This document shows positions 24,801-32,176 of a DNA stretch of 41,072 nucleotides, one piece after another; positions within the stretch are counted from its first letter, which is position 1; each line of letters opens with the position of its first letter. The stretch is taken from assembly GCA_009786445.1 (NCBI GenBank), contig WQTE01000011.1:1-41072 (forward strand). The letters run 5' to 3'. Source of the stretch: Oscillospiraceae bacterium. GTDB lineage: Bacteria; Bacillota; Clostridia; Oscillospirales; Oscillospiraceae. A program made the translations under genes and the position numbers. The notes beneath the pieces were generated by a model. It was not told the DNA's origin and searched no databases. It saw nothing but the letters and a program-made list of their open reading frames with translations.

Positions 24801-25877
24801 TTATCGTATTTTGCCCTTTTGGCGGTAGACAAATACCAGTATATCGGCGACTGCTTGGTAGAGGTCTGCGGGGATTTCATCGTCTACTTCGCAGGCTTTG
24901 AAAAGAGCTTGTGCGAGCGGTGGGTTTTCTACAATCTGGATACCGTGCTCCGTTGCCGTTTCTCTGATTTTTCGTGCTATATAGTCTTGACCCTTTGCCA
25001 GAACCCGCGGCGCACTTGCCGTTGCATCATCGTAGCCAAGTGCTACGGCGTAGTGGGTGGGGTTTGTTATGACAACATCGGCTTCGGGAACCTTGCTCAT
25101 CATGCGCATCGCGCTCATCTGCATTTGTTTTTGCCTTATCTTGCCTTTTATCTTGGGGTCACCTTCGGTATTTTTAAACTCATCTTTGACCTCCTGCTTT
25201 GTCATTTTCAAGTCTTTTTCATATTTCCACCATTGATACAGAAAGTCGGCAATCGAGATGAAGACCATGGCAATGCACATTTCAAGCGCCATCATGAAGG
25301 CATCTCTCATTATGTTTATGACCGAGCCCTCGATATCGTGTCCGATGTATGCGGCAAAGGTCTCCAGCAGAGTTGTGTAGCGGTTATATGCCACGAGTCC
25401 GACTACTATGACCTTTAAAAGATTTTTTGCGAGTTCTACCAGCTTTTTTGGGGAAATCATCTCTTTAAAGCCGTTTATCGGGTTTAGCTTGTCAAACTTC
25501 GGCTGGAGCGGCTGTGTTGTGAAAAGAAATCCAACTTGGAGAAAATTTGCTGCTACACCGGCAAGCAAAGCCACACCCAGAAGCGGAAAAACAGCAGTAA
25601 ACAAGCTGAGCATCACGCGAGCTAAAATACCTAAAACTTCACCTTCTGTCATTCCTATATGCGCATTTTGCATATTGTGCGGCGAGAGAAATTCAAAGTA
25701 TACCGCCTGCATATTACCAAGGAAAGTAGGGCCTATAGCGAGCAATAATCCGAACATTATTACGGTACATAACGTGGTGTTTACCTCAGTGCTTCGGCGC
25801 ACTTGACCTTTTTTCCGCGCATCCTTGCGCTTTTTACCGGTCGCTTTTTCTGTTTTTTCGCCGCCGCCGCCGCCCAT
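24801..25877 (-). CDS. flhB: Flagellar export switch protein FlhB
   Basis: A 358-aa membrane protein with four helices and a cytoplasmic domain carrying the self-cleavage site NPTH (VVITNPTHYAVALGYDD). Cleavage between Asn and Pro switches export from rod/hook to filament substrates. The N-terminus is MGGGGGEKTEKATGKKRKDARKKGQV; the EKTEKAT-KKRKDARKKGQV block is a family hallmark, and the five Gly codons before it are unusual. Start: ATG at 25877 after AGGTGAGACG. A second short gene for only the C-terminal domain (flhB2) lies at 37.4 kb. Confidence 0.97.
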   Translation of the reverse strand: MGGGGGEKTEKATGKKRKDARKKGQVRRSTEVNTTLCTVIMFGLLLAIGPTFLGNMQAVYFEFLSPHNMQNAHIGMTEGEVLGILARVMLSLFTAVFPLLGVALLAGVAANFLQVGFLFTTQPLQPKFDKLNPINGFKEMISPKKLVELAKNLLKVIVVGLVAYNRYTTLLETFAAYIGHDIEGSVINIMRDAFMMALEMCIAMVFISIADFLYQWWKYEKDLKMTKQEVKDEFKNTEGDPKIKGKIRQKQMQMSAMRMMSKVPEADVVITNPTHYAVALGYDDATASAPRVLAKGQDYIARKIRETATEHGIQIVENPPLAQALFKACEVDDEIPADLYQAVADILVFVYRQKGKIR

Positions 25878-25892
25878 CGTCTCACCTGCCTT

Positions 25893-26702
25893 TTAAGGTT
25901 GGTCTACTGCTGCTCCCTCTGCGAAAGCTCCGAACATCAATTCTATGCCTAGAAACAGCTCTGTGAATATTCTATCTGTGAATCCTGCAAAAACCGGCAA
26001 TGAGAAAGAAAAAACTATTAAACCAACGAGCATCTTCAGAGGAATGCCTACTACAAACATATGTATCTGCGGAACAGCTCTCATCATCATACCAAAGCCT
26101 ATTTCAAGCGTGAGCCCTGATGCAAGTATCGGCAAAGCCATCATTATACCGAGTAAAAACGAGCGAATAAACACTTCAAGCGCTGCAAGACCTATCGCAT
26201 ATGATATTACCAGTGAACCAATCGGCATTGCATCAATAGTGATATGCACTATTTCTATAAGCCTTAAATGTCCGTTTACAAGGAAAAACAGTATGAGCAT
26301 CATTATGTTAAGCAAGTTACCCATCATGGGGACTTGGGTCTGGTTTTGCGCATCAAACACGTTTACAATACCGAAGCCTATTTGCATATCTATTAGTTGA
26401 CCTGCGGTAAATGCCGTCATGGAAAAGAAGATGTTTGTCACATATGCCAGTGCCATTCCCAGTAGTAGTTCCGCTGCACACAGCAGTATAAATCCCATGA
26501 GGGTGGCGTAATAAATATTTTCAACCTGCGGGAATCTGATAAAAAACATGAAACCCAGTGACAGTGACAAGCCTATTTTTGCCATATTCGGGACATTTAC
26601 TCTACCAAAAATAGGGGAACTAATAACGAGCCCGCTCACTCTGAACATGATGAGGATAAAATAATCCGCATGTGCTAAAACTAAGTTTGCCGCTGGAAAC
26701 AT
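25893..26702 (-). CDS. fliR: Flagellar export gate protein FliR
   Basis: A 269-aa integral membrane protein, about six hydrophobic helices, that joins FliP and FliQ in the export pore. Characteristic parts are RVSGLVISSPIFGRVNVPNMAKIGLSLSL near the N-terminus, then AFTAGQLIDMQIGFGIVNVFDAQN and VPQIHMFVVGIPLKMLVGL. Start: ATG at 26702 after AGGGGAAAG. It lies 14 bp after fliQ and 15 bp before flhB. The length is usual. Confidence 0.97.
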   Translation of the reverse strand: MFPAANLVLAHADYFILIMFRVSGLVISSPIFGRVNVPNMAKIGLSLSLGFMFFIRFPQVENIYYATLMGFILLCAAELLLGMALAYVTNIFFSMTAFTAGQLIDMQIGFGIVNVFDAQNQTQVPMMGNLLNIMMLILFFLVNGHLRLIEIVHITIDAMPIGSLVISYAIGLAALEVFIRSFLLGIMMALPILASGLTLEIGFGMMMRAVPQIHMFVVGIPLKMLVGLIVFSFSLPVFAGFTDRIFTELFLGIELMFGAFAEGAAVDQP

Positions 26703-26716
26703 TTTCTTTCCCCTGT

Positions 26717-26992
26717 CTATTGAATCATCATTGAGCCTACGGAATCAAAAAGTCTCACTACAAAGCCTCCGATATTGCTGAAAATGAAACTGCCGAATAT
26801 AATCAGGGCAAGCATAACGGTGACTATTTTTGGCACGAAAGCGAGAGTCTGTTCGTTGATTTGTGTGGTCGCTTGGAAAATTGAGACTATCAGACCGACG
26901 ACCATCGCCACAATAAGCATCGGCGCAGCGCTTATAACAACTGTTGTGACTGCCTGCGTTATTATGGATATAACATCCCCTTGAGAAATCAT
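26717..26992 (-). CDS. fliQ: Flagellar export gate protein FliQ
   Basis: A 91-aa protein with two membrane hairpin helices (TTVVISAAPMLIVAMVVGLIVSIF and VTVMLALIIFGSFIFSNIGGF), typical of FliQ, with four copies expected in the pore. The true start is the ATG at 26992 (MISQGDVISI) after AAAGGAGAC. The track ORF runs 33 codons too far upstream, through the palindromic repeat. It is separated from fliP by 47 bp, longer than the other gaps in this run because the repeat was inserted there. Confidence 0.96.
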   Translation of the reverse strand: MISQGDVISIITQAVTTVVISAAPMLIVAMVVGLIVSIFQATTQINEQTLAFVPKIVTVMLALIIFGSFIFSNIGGFVVRLFDSVGSMMIQ

Positions 26993-27019
26993 TGTAGAGT
27001 CTCCTTTAATCTGTCCGGC

Positions 27020-27043
27020 GGGACAACTGCCATCGTCCCTTAC
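27020..27043. repeat. GGGAC/GTCCC short palindrome overlapping the fliP stop
   Basis: GGGACAACTGCCATCGTCCC then TTAC. The copy at 32632-32656 differs only by transitions (18 of 24 identical). The TTA at 27040-27042 is the reverse complement of the fliP stop TAA, so the end of the repeat appears to supply the stop codon. Confidence 0.6.
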
Positions 27044-27741
27044 GTTACCTGCACAAATGTATCCAGCATCGTACCTATAATGAGCTGCCAACCATCAATC
27101 ATAACAAATAGTAAAACCTTAAACGGCAGTGATATCATAGCGGGCGGGAGCATCATCATACCCAAAGCCATCAGTGTACTTGCAACTATCATATCAATTA
27201 CGATAAACGGCAAATATATGAAAAAGCCCAAAAACATCGCATGTTTTATTTCACTTGTGATAAATGCCGGAATCAGAATAGAGTTTGGGACGTCATATAT
27301 GTCGTCAAATTCTTCGCCCGAAAGGTTTATGAAGAAGTTGAGGTCTGTCTCAAACACCTGCGAAAGCATAAAATCTCGCATCGGATCCATTGCCGCTTCT
27401 AAAAACTCATCCTGAGTCATATAACCTTCCGTAAACGGAACGTAGGCATCCTCGTATACCCTTGCAAAGATAGGCTGCATGACAAAAAATGTAAGGAATA
27501 ACGCGAGACCTATAAGAACTTGGTTTGGAGGTGTCTGCTGCATACCGAGCGCTTGACGGACAAACGAGAGGACTATGATAATCCTGGTGAAGCCCGTGAG
27601 CATCATCAAAATTGATGGCAGAAGAGTCAAAATCGTTAGCAGGATAACGATGTCAGTCGCCTGTGCCCCTTCACCAAAGAGCGTATTGACTATCTCGTTT
27701 ATCGTGCCTACATTGTCTACATTGTCAATATCTATTGGCAT
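27040..27741 (-). CDS. fliP: Flagellar export gate protein FliP
   Basis: A 233-aa membrane protein with four helices, five copies of which form the core of the export gate. Family hallmarks are LTLLPSILMMLTGFTRIIIVLSFVRQALGMQQTPPNQVLIGLALFLTFFVMQP and GMMMLPPAMISLPFKVLLFVMIDGW. There is no clear signal peptide; Firmicutes FliP often begins with a short hydrophilic peptide as here. The ATG shares one base with the fliO stop (TGATG). The stop codon lies in the palindromic repeat at 27020-27043, so the last residues (DTFVQVT) could have changed when it was inserted. Confidence 0.97.
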   Translation of the reverse strand: MPIDIDNVDNVGTINEIVNTLFGEGAQATDIVILLTILTLLPSILMMLTGFTRIIIVLSFVRQALGMQQTPPNQVLIGLALFLTFFVMQPIFARVYEDAYVPFTEGYMTQDEFLEAAMDPMRDFMLSQVFETDLNFFINLSGEEFDDIYDVPNSILIPAFITSEIKHAMFLGFFIYLPFIVIDMIVASTLMALGMMMLPPAMISLPFKVLLFVMIDGWQLIIGTMLDTFVQVT

Positions 27742-28241
27742 CAGTCATCCTCCGGCTCTTCCGGCAACTGCTCTGTATCGCTTCTTTCGGCAGCTTCTCT
27801 CATACTCTGCGAAAAATCACCGCCCGAAGACCCGGGTTCAGGCGGGAGTCCCCTGCCTGTTTTTGCGGCAATGAATGCCACAAGGCTTTTTGTGAGCTTG
27901 TTTCCATATTTCCCAACAGGAGTCATGCCCCACGGCGTAGCCGCGGCGGCTTCACTTTCTTTTGCAAGCTGCGCAAAATCCGCTGCATCAATCGTGTCGA
28001 GCAGTGTCATTGAGTTACCCGTAGTGCCTACAACGTAGACCTTACCGGCTATTTCGATAATACAAAAATTTGCGTTTCTGCCAATTGCGAAACGGTCATG
28101 GAGTCTTATATTTCTGTTGCGAACTGTGCCTAACTTTTGTCCGGAGGCTTTGGTTCCTATAAAATAGGTCACATAATAGGCTCCAAAAAGTATAATAATT
28201 GTGCCGATAATAAAACCTATTACCTGTCCGGGATCCATCAT
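27741..28241 (-). CDS. fliO: Flagellar biosynthesis protein FliO
   Basis: A 166-aa protein with one N-terminal membrane helix (QVIGFIIGTIIILFGAYYVTYFIG) and a small cytoplasmic beta domain (RLHDRFAIGRNANFCIIEIAGKVYVVGTTGNSMTLLDTID), the usual FliO layout. The C-terminal tail is polar and Pro/Glu-rich. FliO stabilises FliP during assembly of the export gate. Start: ATG at 28241 after GAGGTTAGAGG; a second ATG follows immediately. It is placed directly upstream of fliP, as is standard, but follows fliE rather than fliN or cheY. Confidence 0.9.
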   Translation of the reverse strand: MMDPGQVIGFIIGTIIILFGAYYVTYFIGTKASGQKLGTVRNRNIRLHDRFAIGRNANFCIIEIAGKVYVVGTTGNSMTLLDTIDAADFAQLAKESEAAAATPWGMTPVGKYGNKLTKSLVAFIAAKTGRGLPPEPGSSGGDFSQSMREAAERSDTEQLPEEPEDD

Positions 28242-28320
28242 AACCCTCTAACCTCTAAAACCCTTTTTTTGTCTCCTCAGTTCGCGATTGGTGCCTTGCG
28301 TGACTCTCTGCCTTTATGAT

Positions 28321-28644
28321 TTAGACCTGCATCCTCATAATTTCTGTGTAGGCATCAATGAGTTTGTTTCTGATTTGAAGTGCAAGTTGGAGTGCAAGCT
28401 CCGCTTTTTGTGCATCTATCAGCAAGCCTGAAAGGTCATCTGCCTCTCCCGTTAAAAGCTGTAGCATGGAAGCTCTGTCTGCATGGTCTGTCGCATTTAC
28501 GTTTTCAAATGCAGCACTGAGTATGTTCGCAAAACCTCCTGTGAAGTCGTCGGTACCTGTTCTTCTTGCAGTAGAAGATGGCGGCAGTACCGGCGTGTTA
28601 TTAAAAAGATGCATCAGATTTGGTGCAAGCGGATTAGGATTCAT
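28321..28644 (-). CDS. fliE: Flagellar hook-basal body protein FliE
   Basis: A 107-aa protein that links the MS ring to the rod. The last two helices (ADDLSGLLIDAQKAELALQLALQIRNKLIDAYTEIMRMQV) are diagnostic for FliE. The N-terminal half is a low-conservation helix. Start: ATG at 28644 with GGAGGATAA; just before this ribosome site lies a 12-bp hairpin (28663-28692). In most Firmicutes fliF follows; here fliO comes next after 79 bp and fliF is 21.5 kb away. Confidence 0.96.
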   Translation of the reverse strand: MNPNPLAPNLMHLFNNTPVLPPSSTARRTGTDDFTGGFANILSAAFENVNATDHADRASMLQLLTGEADDLSGLLIDAQKAELALQLALQIRNKLIDAYTEIMRMQV

Positions 28645-28662
28645 GCAAAATTATCCTCCAAA

Positions 28663-28692
28663 GTTTGAAAATAGTGCGTGCTATTTTCAAAC
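28663..28692. repeat. 12-bp perfect inverted repeat between flgC and fliE
   Basis: GTTTGAAAATAG (28663-28674) and its exact complement (28681-28692) have a 6-base loop. The stem begins four bases after the flgC stop and ends just before the fliE ribosome site. In the operon mRNA it would form a stable AU-rich hairpin, possibly a processing site or a modulator of fliE translation. A perfect stem this long is unlikely by chance in such a short gap. Confidence 0.65.
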
Positions 28693-28696
28693 GTAA

Positions 28697-29137
28697 TTAT
28701 CTGCCGATTTCCAGTGTTCTGGTTGCCATATCCTTAAATACGTTTAGTGCGGTGATGTTTGCTTCGTATGCGCGAAACGCCGACATCATGTCTACCATTT
28801 CTTGTACAACCTCTACGTTTGGAAGCCTGACCATGCCGTGTTCGTCGGCATCCGGGTGAGTCGGGTTGAAGTCGTATTTAAAATCGGACATATCTTCGCC
28901 GATATGGACAACTCGCACACCGCCACCACCTGTAGGCCGTCTTGCTCTGTGGAAAAACGATGCAAATTCTCTGTCGGAGTTGCGCTCTTGGAACACAACA
29001 AATCTTCTCCTGTACGGATCTCCGGTTTCCGTCCGTGTGGTGCTGCTGTTTGCTATGTTTTCGGCAATGACATCCATACGGAGCCTTGTCGCCGTAAGCG
29101 CAGATGCGCTGATATTCATTGAACTTAAAAATGACAT
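28697..29137 (-). CDS. flgC: Flagellar rod protein FlgC
   Basis: A 146-aa proximal rod protein: N-terminal MSFLSSMNISASALTATRLRMDVIAENIANSSTTRTETG (rod signature), middle PYRRRFVVFQE, C-terminal NVEVVQEMVDMMSAFRAYEANITALNVFKDMATRTLEIG. Length is normal. Start: ATG at 29137 after GGAAGGAAT. It lies 75 bp after flgB, a gap that contains the short palindrome GGGGCTTACGCCCC. Confidence 0.97.
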   Translation of the reverse strand: MSFLSSMNISASALTATRLRMDVIAENIANSSTTRTETGDPYRRRFVVFQERNSDREFASFFHRARRPTGGGGVRVVHIGEDMSDFKYDFNPTHPDADEHGMVRLPNVEVVQEMVDMMSAFRAYEANITALNVFKDMATRTLEIGR

Positions 29138-29187
29138 TTATGATTATTCCTTCCTATGAATTACCTTGCTGTGTTTTGCGGGGAGCC

Positions 29188-29201
29188 GGGGCTTACGCCC
29201 C
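29188..29201. repeat. Short GC-rich palindrome between flgB and flgC
   Basis: GGGGCTTACGCCCC has a 5-bp stem with a TTAC loop and is followed by TAGA. It is one more of the short palindromes that occupy gaps in this locus. Confidence 0.4.
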
Positions 29202-29212
29202 TAGAGCTTTGA

Positions 29213-29635
29213 TTATCTGCCTTCGGCGATAGCTGTGCGCAGACGTCTTATCTCGCTGTTGAGTTTTTCTGTAACGGTGTTATAAAACAGGCTGTTTTGT
29301 GCAAGTGCTACATTTTCTGACTCAATGTCTACGTTATTGCCGTCAAAGCGCATTGAGAGCCCTCTTGTCTGGTAGAGCCGCGGCTGGACATTCAGTATGT
29401 TATCTACGCCTCTTGCCGTGGTGAATTCTCTGTGCACAGGATGAGTTCTGGTTGCCCTAAAGCCGGTAACATTGCGGGCAGCACTCGCCAAAATCGACTC
29501 AAACTCCACTGATGATGCCTTGAAATTTGGTGTCTCGATGTTTGCAATATTGTTTCGTATGACAGCGTTGCGTGTCCACGATGCCGAAAGGCTTCTCTGC
29601 ATCACATCCATGCCTCTGAACATTCTATCCCACAC
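29213..29635 (-). CDS. flgB: Flagellar rod protein FlgB
   Basis: A 140-aa proximal rod protein with MFRGMDVMQRSLSASWTRNAVIRNNIANIETPNFKASSVEFE (rod signature NIAN-xETPNFK) and the C-terminal helix VALAQNSLFYNTVTEKLNSEIRRLRTAI. I place the start at the GTG at 29635, which has GGGAGGT eight bases upstream; the track ORF begins 20 codons earlier without support. It is the first gene of the main flagellar operon, right behind a strong promoter. Confidence 0.95.
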   Translation of the reverse strand: MWDRMFRGMDVMQRSLSASWTRNAVIRNNIANIETPNFKASSVEFESILASAARNVTGFRATRTHPVHREFTTARGVDNILNVQPRLYQTRGLSMRFDGNNVDIESENVALAQNSLFYNTVTEKLNSEIRRLRTAIAEGR

Positions 29636-29681
29636 GAGTGATACCTCCCTTATGAGTTGCTTTATATACCCGAAATCACAA

Positions 29682-29731
29682 AGCCGCCATAGCATAATTT
29701 TCTGTATCTCGAAAATTATACCACGGCGGCT
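29682..29731. repeat. 21-bp inverted repeat overlapping the flgB promoter
   Basis: Arms at 29682-29702 and 29711-29731 match at 18 of 21 positions around an 8-base loop. All three mismatches become G-U pairs in RNA of the minus strand, but not in RNA of the plus strand. The -10 element of the flgB promoter lies inside the right arm. In read-through RNA from cheR this would be a strong hairpin followed by TTTGTGATTT. Confidence 0.75.
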
Positions 29732-29743
29732 ATTGTTTGTCTA
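29715..29743 (-). promoter_or_regulatory. Strong sigma-A type promoter for the flgB operon
   Basis: On the minus strand TAGACA (29738-29743) and a perfect TATAAT (29715-29720) have a 17-bp spacer. The predicted start is near 29708, giving a leader of about 70 nt before flgB. It is among the best promoters in the window, as expected for the main early flagellar operon. Confidence 0.75.
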
Positions 29744-29879
29744 TATTTTTCTTACAAATTAACGCAACATATAGCGCTTTGTCTCAACTTCTGCGTCAAT
29801 TGCTACGATATATCGTGTTGGCGGTATCGGAAAATCCCTCTCGCAGCACCAAGCAACGGCTCTGCATATAGTATATTAT

Positions 29880-30692
29880 CTACTTGATTCTTCTATATAT
29901 TGAGGGTTGTACTTGCTGAAAATCGCCTTGGATTCCGCTCAAGGTTTCGCTCAGTCCAATGAACAAATACCCACCGACTTCCAGTGCATCGTGATACCTT
30001 TTTGCCAGCGCTTGTTTCGTCGGGGAGTCGAAATATATCATGACATTTCGACAGAATATAATGTGAAATTTCTTTTTGAACCTGCTGAAATTCCCCATCA
30101 GGTTGAACTGCCCGAAGTGTACACTTTTTGCCAGCACGTCTTTTATCTTGAATTTATCTTCACTTAATTTAGTGAAATACTTATCTCTCCACGCTCTCGG
30201 CAGATGCTCAAAGTGCTCCAAAGGATATACTCCTTCTTTTGCCATTTCAAGCACTCTGACCGATATGTCCGTGGCAAGTACCGTAGCATCCCAGCCCTGA
30301 ATCTTCGCTCCAAACCACTCTTTAAGAACCATTGCGGTTGTGTAGGCTTCCTCTCCCGAGGCGCACCCTGCGCTCCAAATACGAAGATCCTTTGTTTTTA
30401 GGTTTTGAGTCCAATACGGCAATGCAACTTCCTGCATAAATTTGTAATGAGTTTCCTCGCGCATGAAATATGTGTAGTTGGTCGTAAGCTTTGTCATGAG
30501 CGTGTTTATCTTACCACCCGACTTGTCTCTGAAGACATCATCCAGATAGTCATGAAAACCATCAAAACCTTCCTGAATTATGTAGTTTGACAAACGCCCT
30601 TCAATCAGAGTTTTCTTTTTCTCAAGATTTACTCCAAAATTGGATTTCACATACTCAAATAAGCGCCTAAAGTCTTTCTCGGCAATTTGCAT
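29880..30692 (-). CDS. cheR: Chemotaxis methyltransferase CheR
   Basis: A 270-aa S-adenosylmethionine-dependent methyltransferase that methylates glutamates of chemoreceptors. The N-terminal helical domain (FRRLFEYVKSNFGVNL) is followed by the catalytic domain with SAM-binding LRIWSAGCASGEEAYTTAMVL and the motif FHIIFCRNVMIYFD. Start: ATG at 30692. It follows cheW by 20 bp. The partner demethylase CheB is not in the window; CheC and CheD are at the right end. A 244-bp gap with the flgB promoter follows. Confidence 0.97.
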   Translation of the reverse strand: MQIAEKDFRRLFEYVKSNFGVNLEKKKTLIEGRLSNYIIQEGFDGFHDYLDDVFRDKSGGKINTLMTKLTTNYTYFMREETHYKFMQEVALPYWTQNLKTKDLRIWSAGCASGEEAYTTAMVLKEWFGAKIQGWDATVLATDISVRVLEMAKEGVYPLEHFEHLPRAWRDKYFTKLSEDKFKIKDVLAKSVHFGQFNLMGNFSRFKKKFHIIFCRNVMIYFDSPTKQALAKRYHDALEVGGYLFIGLSETLSGIQGDFQQVQPSIYRRIK

Positions 30693-30712
30693 AAGTTACC
30701 CTCGCCTTCTTT

Positions 30713-31204
30713 CTACTTTCCTTTTTCGAGCCCATCGACATCAACTTCAAAAACTCTGTAGACATCAATAAGTTGCATAACCTCTCCCGCTGACACGCCA
30801 ACTGCCTTTATGAAGTGATTTTTAACTGCATTGCCCGTTGTTTGCGGTGGGTCTTGGATGCTGTCGTCCTCAATGTCTGTAACATCACGTACACCGTCAA
30901 CGAGTATTCCTACACTCATTTCATCCATACTCAAAACAATAATACAGGTTTGATCCGTGTACTCTACCTCTGTGCCTCCGAATCTGAGTCCCATATCAAT
31001 TACCGGCACAACCGTTCCGCGCAAATTGATAATGCCTTTGACATACGCATGTGTGTGCGGCACCAAGGTAATGTCTTGTACGCTGATAATTTCGACGACG
31101 TAGCTGATTTCGATACCGTAACCGACATCATCTACGAGAAAAGTGAGGTACTTCCCTTTCATTACGTCCTCTGTTGTTAAACTGACATCCATCATATCAT
31201 GCAT
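30713..31204 (-). CDS. cheW: Chemotaxis coupling protein CheW
   Basis: A 163-aa protein of the CheW fold (two SH3-like beta barrels) that couples chemoreceptors to the CheA kinase. Family parts are KYLTFLVDDVGYGIEISYVVEIISVQDITLVPHTHAYVKGIINLRGTVVPVIDMGLRFG and GILVDGVRDVTDI. Start: ATG at 31204 after GGAAGGTGAC. The short N-terminal extension (MHDMMDVSLTTEDVMKG) is slightly longer than in E. coli. It precedes cheR closely. Confidence 0.96.
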   Translation of the reverse strand: MHDMMDVSLTTEDVMKGKYLTFLVDDVGYGIEISYVVEIISVQDITLVPHTHAYVKGIINLRGTVVPVIDMGLRFGGTEVEYTDQTCIIVLSMDEMSVGILVDGVRDVTDIEDDSIQDPPQTTGNAVKNHFIKAVGVSAGEVMQLIDVYRVFEVDVDGLEKGK

Positions 31205-31231
31205 TTTTTTGTCACCTTCCCTAATAAATTT

Positions 31232-31690
31232 CTACATCATCATATCAAGTAAGAGTCCTCTGATATCGTCAATTGCATTTAGAACTTCTATTTGGTCTGA
31301 TTGTTCTTTCATGACTTCCTTCGCCAACTCATCCAGACGCTTATCAATCACTTGCACTGTGGCGATATAACGATGTCTGCCCCGAGAGGCATATGCATCC
31401 TCTCTGGAGAAAGTATATCCGTTACTGACGATTTCGTCAAGAAATTCTCGTATAAGTCTGCGATATTTTTCAAATTCCCGTACATCCACCCTGTCGCTCA
31501 GGCGTGCGGCTTGCTCTTCTATCGCTTCTCGCATCTTGCTTAAACGCTCGGCGTACATTTCGTTTGACAACTCGGTAAGTGTTCTGCGAAATACTTTTGT
31601 GTCTCCATCGCCCTGATTTCCGGCATCAGTGTTGCGAACAGTCACAACTCCGGATTCCGTGGCTTTCTGCCCCTGAACTCTCATGCTCAT
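31232..31690 (-). CDS. yaaR: YaaR-family (DUF327) protein
   Basis: A 152-aa helical protein of the YaaR type: an N-terminal flexible part, then FRRTLTELSNEMYAERLSKMREAIEEQAARLSDRVDVREFEKYRRLIREFLDEIVSNGYTFSRED and the C-terminal IATVQVIDKRLDELAKEVM. The family occurs in Firmicutes; its function is not established. Position between flagellar chaperone genes and cheW suggests a role in assembly. Start: ATG at 31690 after AGGTGAT; a second ATG follows two codons later. Function cannot be inferred beyond this. Confidence 0.85.
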   Translation of the reverse strand: MSMRVQGQKATESGVVTVRNTDAGNQGDGDTKVFRRTLTELSNEMYAERLSKMREAIEEQAARLSDRVDVREFEKYRRLIREFLDEIVSNGYTFSREDAYASRGRHRYIATVQVIDKRLDELAKEVMKEQSDQIEVLNAIDDIRGLLLDMMM

Positions 31691-31726
31691 ATTATATCAC
31701 CTGCCTAGCGGGTATTTGTATATAAA

Positions 31727-32176
31727 TTATGTCTTTTTGTCAAATTTTTCGGAACTGTTCGGTACTGCCTGTGCATACCCTCCGATGACTTTTCTTTTTG
31801 AGCTTTGCGTTTCTATTCTCTCTGCGTAATCTTGAGATTTATGTCTCAATTCTTCAACATTTCTGTTGTTTTGATCGTTGCACTCCGCAAGAATTTGCTT
31901 TATTTTACTTTTGAGCTCGTCTATTTTAACTACCATTTCGTAATCTGAGGACGAAACGCAAGATTGCATCAGGGGTGCTGATTCCTGATGCAATCCGTTG
32001 ATTTTTTCTATGAGTTCTTGCCTTTTGTCAAGCAATTTGCCCAGTTCTTCAAACTCATCTTTTTCAATATGCCGTGCCTGCTCATCCGTGAGCTTTTTCA
32101 TTTGCTCCAGCAAAACCCGTTCTTCACCTAAGAGCTTTAATAGTTTCCCTTCACCAGAAAGAACAATATCGCTCAC
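31727..32176 (-). CDS. FliT/FlgN-like flagellar chaperone
   Basis: A 149-aa all-helical protein with a long antiparallel coiled-coil pattern (LLKLLGEERVLLEQMKKLTDEQARHIEKDEFEELGKLLDKRQELIEKING) and a flexible Ser/Lys-rich tail (YAQAVPNSSEKFDKKT), typical for FlgN/FliT-type export chaperones. Position right after fliS, which binds flagellin, makes a FliT-like role for FliD likely. Start: GTG at 32176, sharing four bases (GTGA) with the fliS stop, so translation is coupled. The coding sequence contains a 12-bp perfect inverted repeat (31962-31995). Confidence 0.7.
   Translation of the reverse strand: MSDIVLSGEGKLLKLLGEERVLLEQMKKLTDEQARHIEKDEFEELGKLLDKRQELIEKINGLHQESAPLMQSCVSSSDYEMVVKIDELKSKIKQILAECNDQNNRNVEELRHKSQDYAERIETQSSKRKVIGGYAQAVPNSSEKFDKKT
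31962..31995. repeat. 12-bp perfect inverted repeat inside the fliT-like gene
   Basis: GATTGCATCAGG (31962-31973) and its exact complement (31984-31995) have a 10-base loop. It lies entirely in coding sequence (LHQESAPLMQS). It would form a hairpin in the mRNA about 180 nt after the start of the gene. Confidence 0.6.

Noticed and set aside
29804-29836. CACGATAT/TACGATAT near 29804-29817 as a sigma-28 promoter
   Set aside because: The -10-like palindrome is present, but neither strand has a TAAA/TAAG/TAAT element at the right distance.
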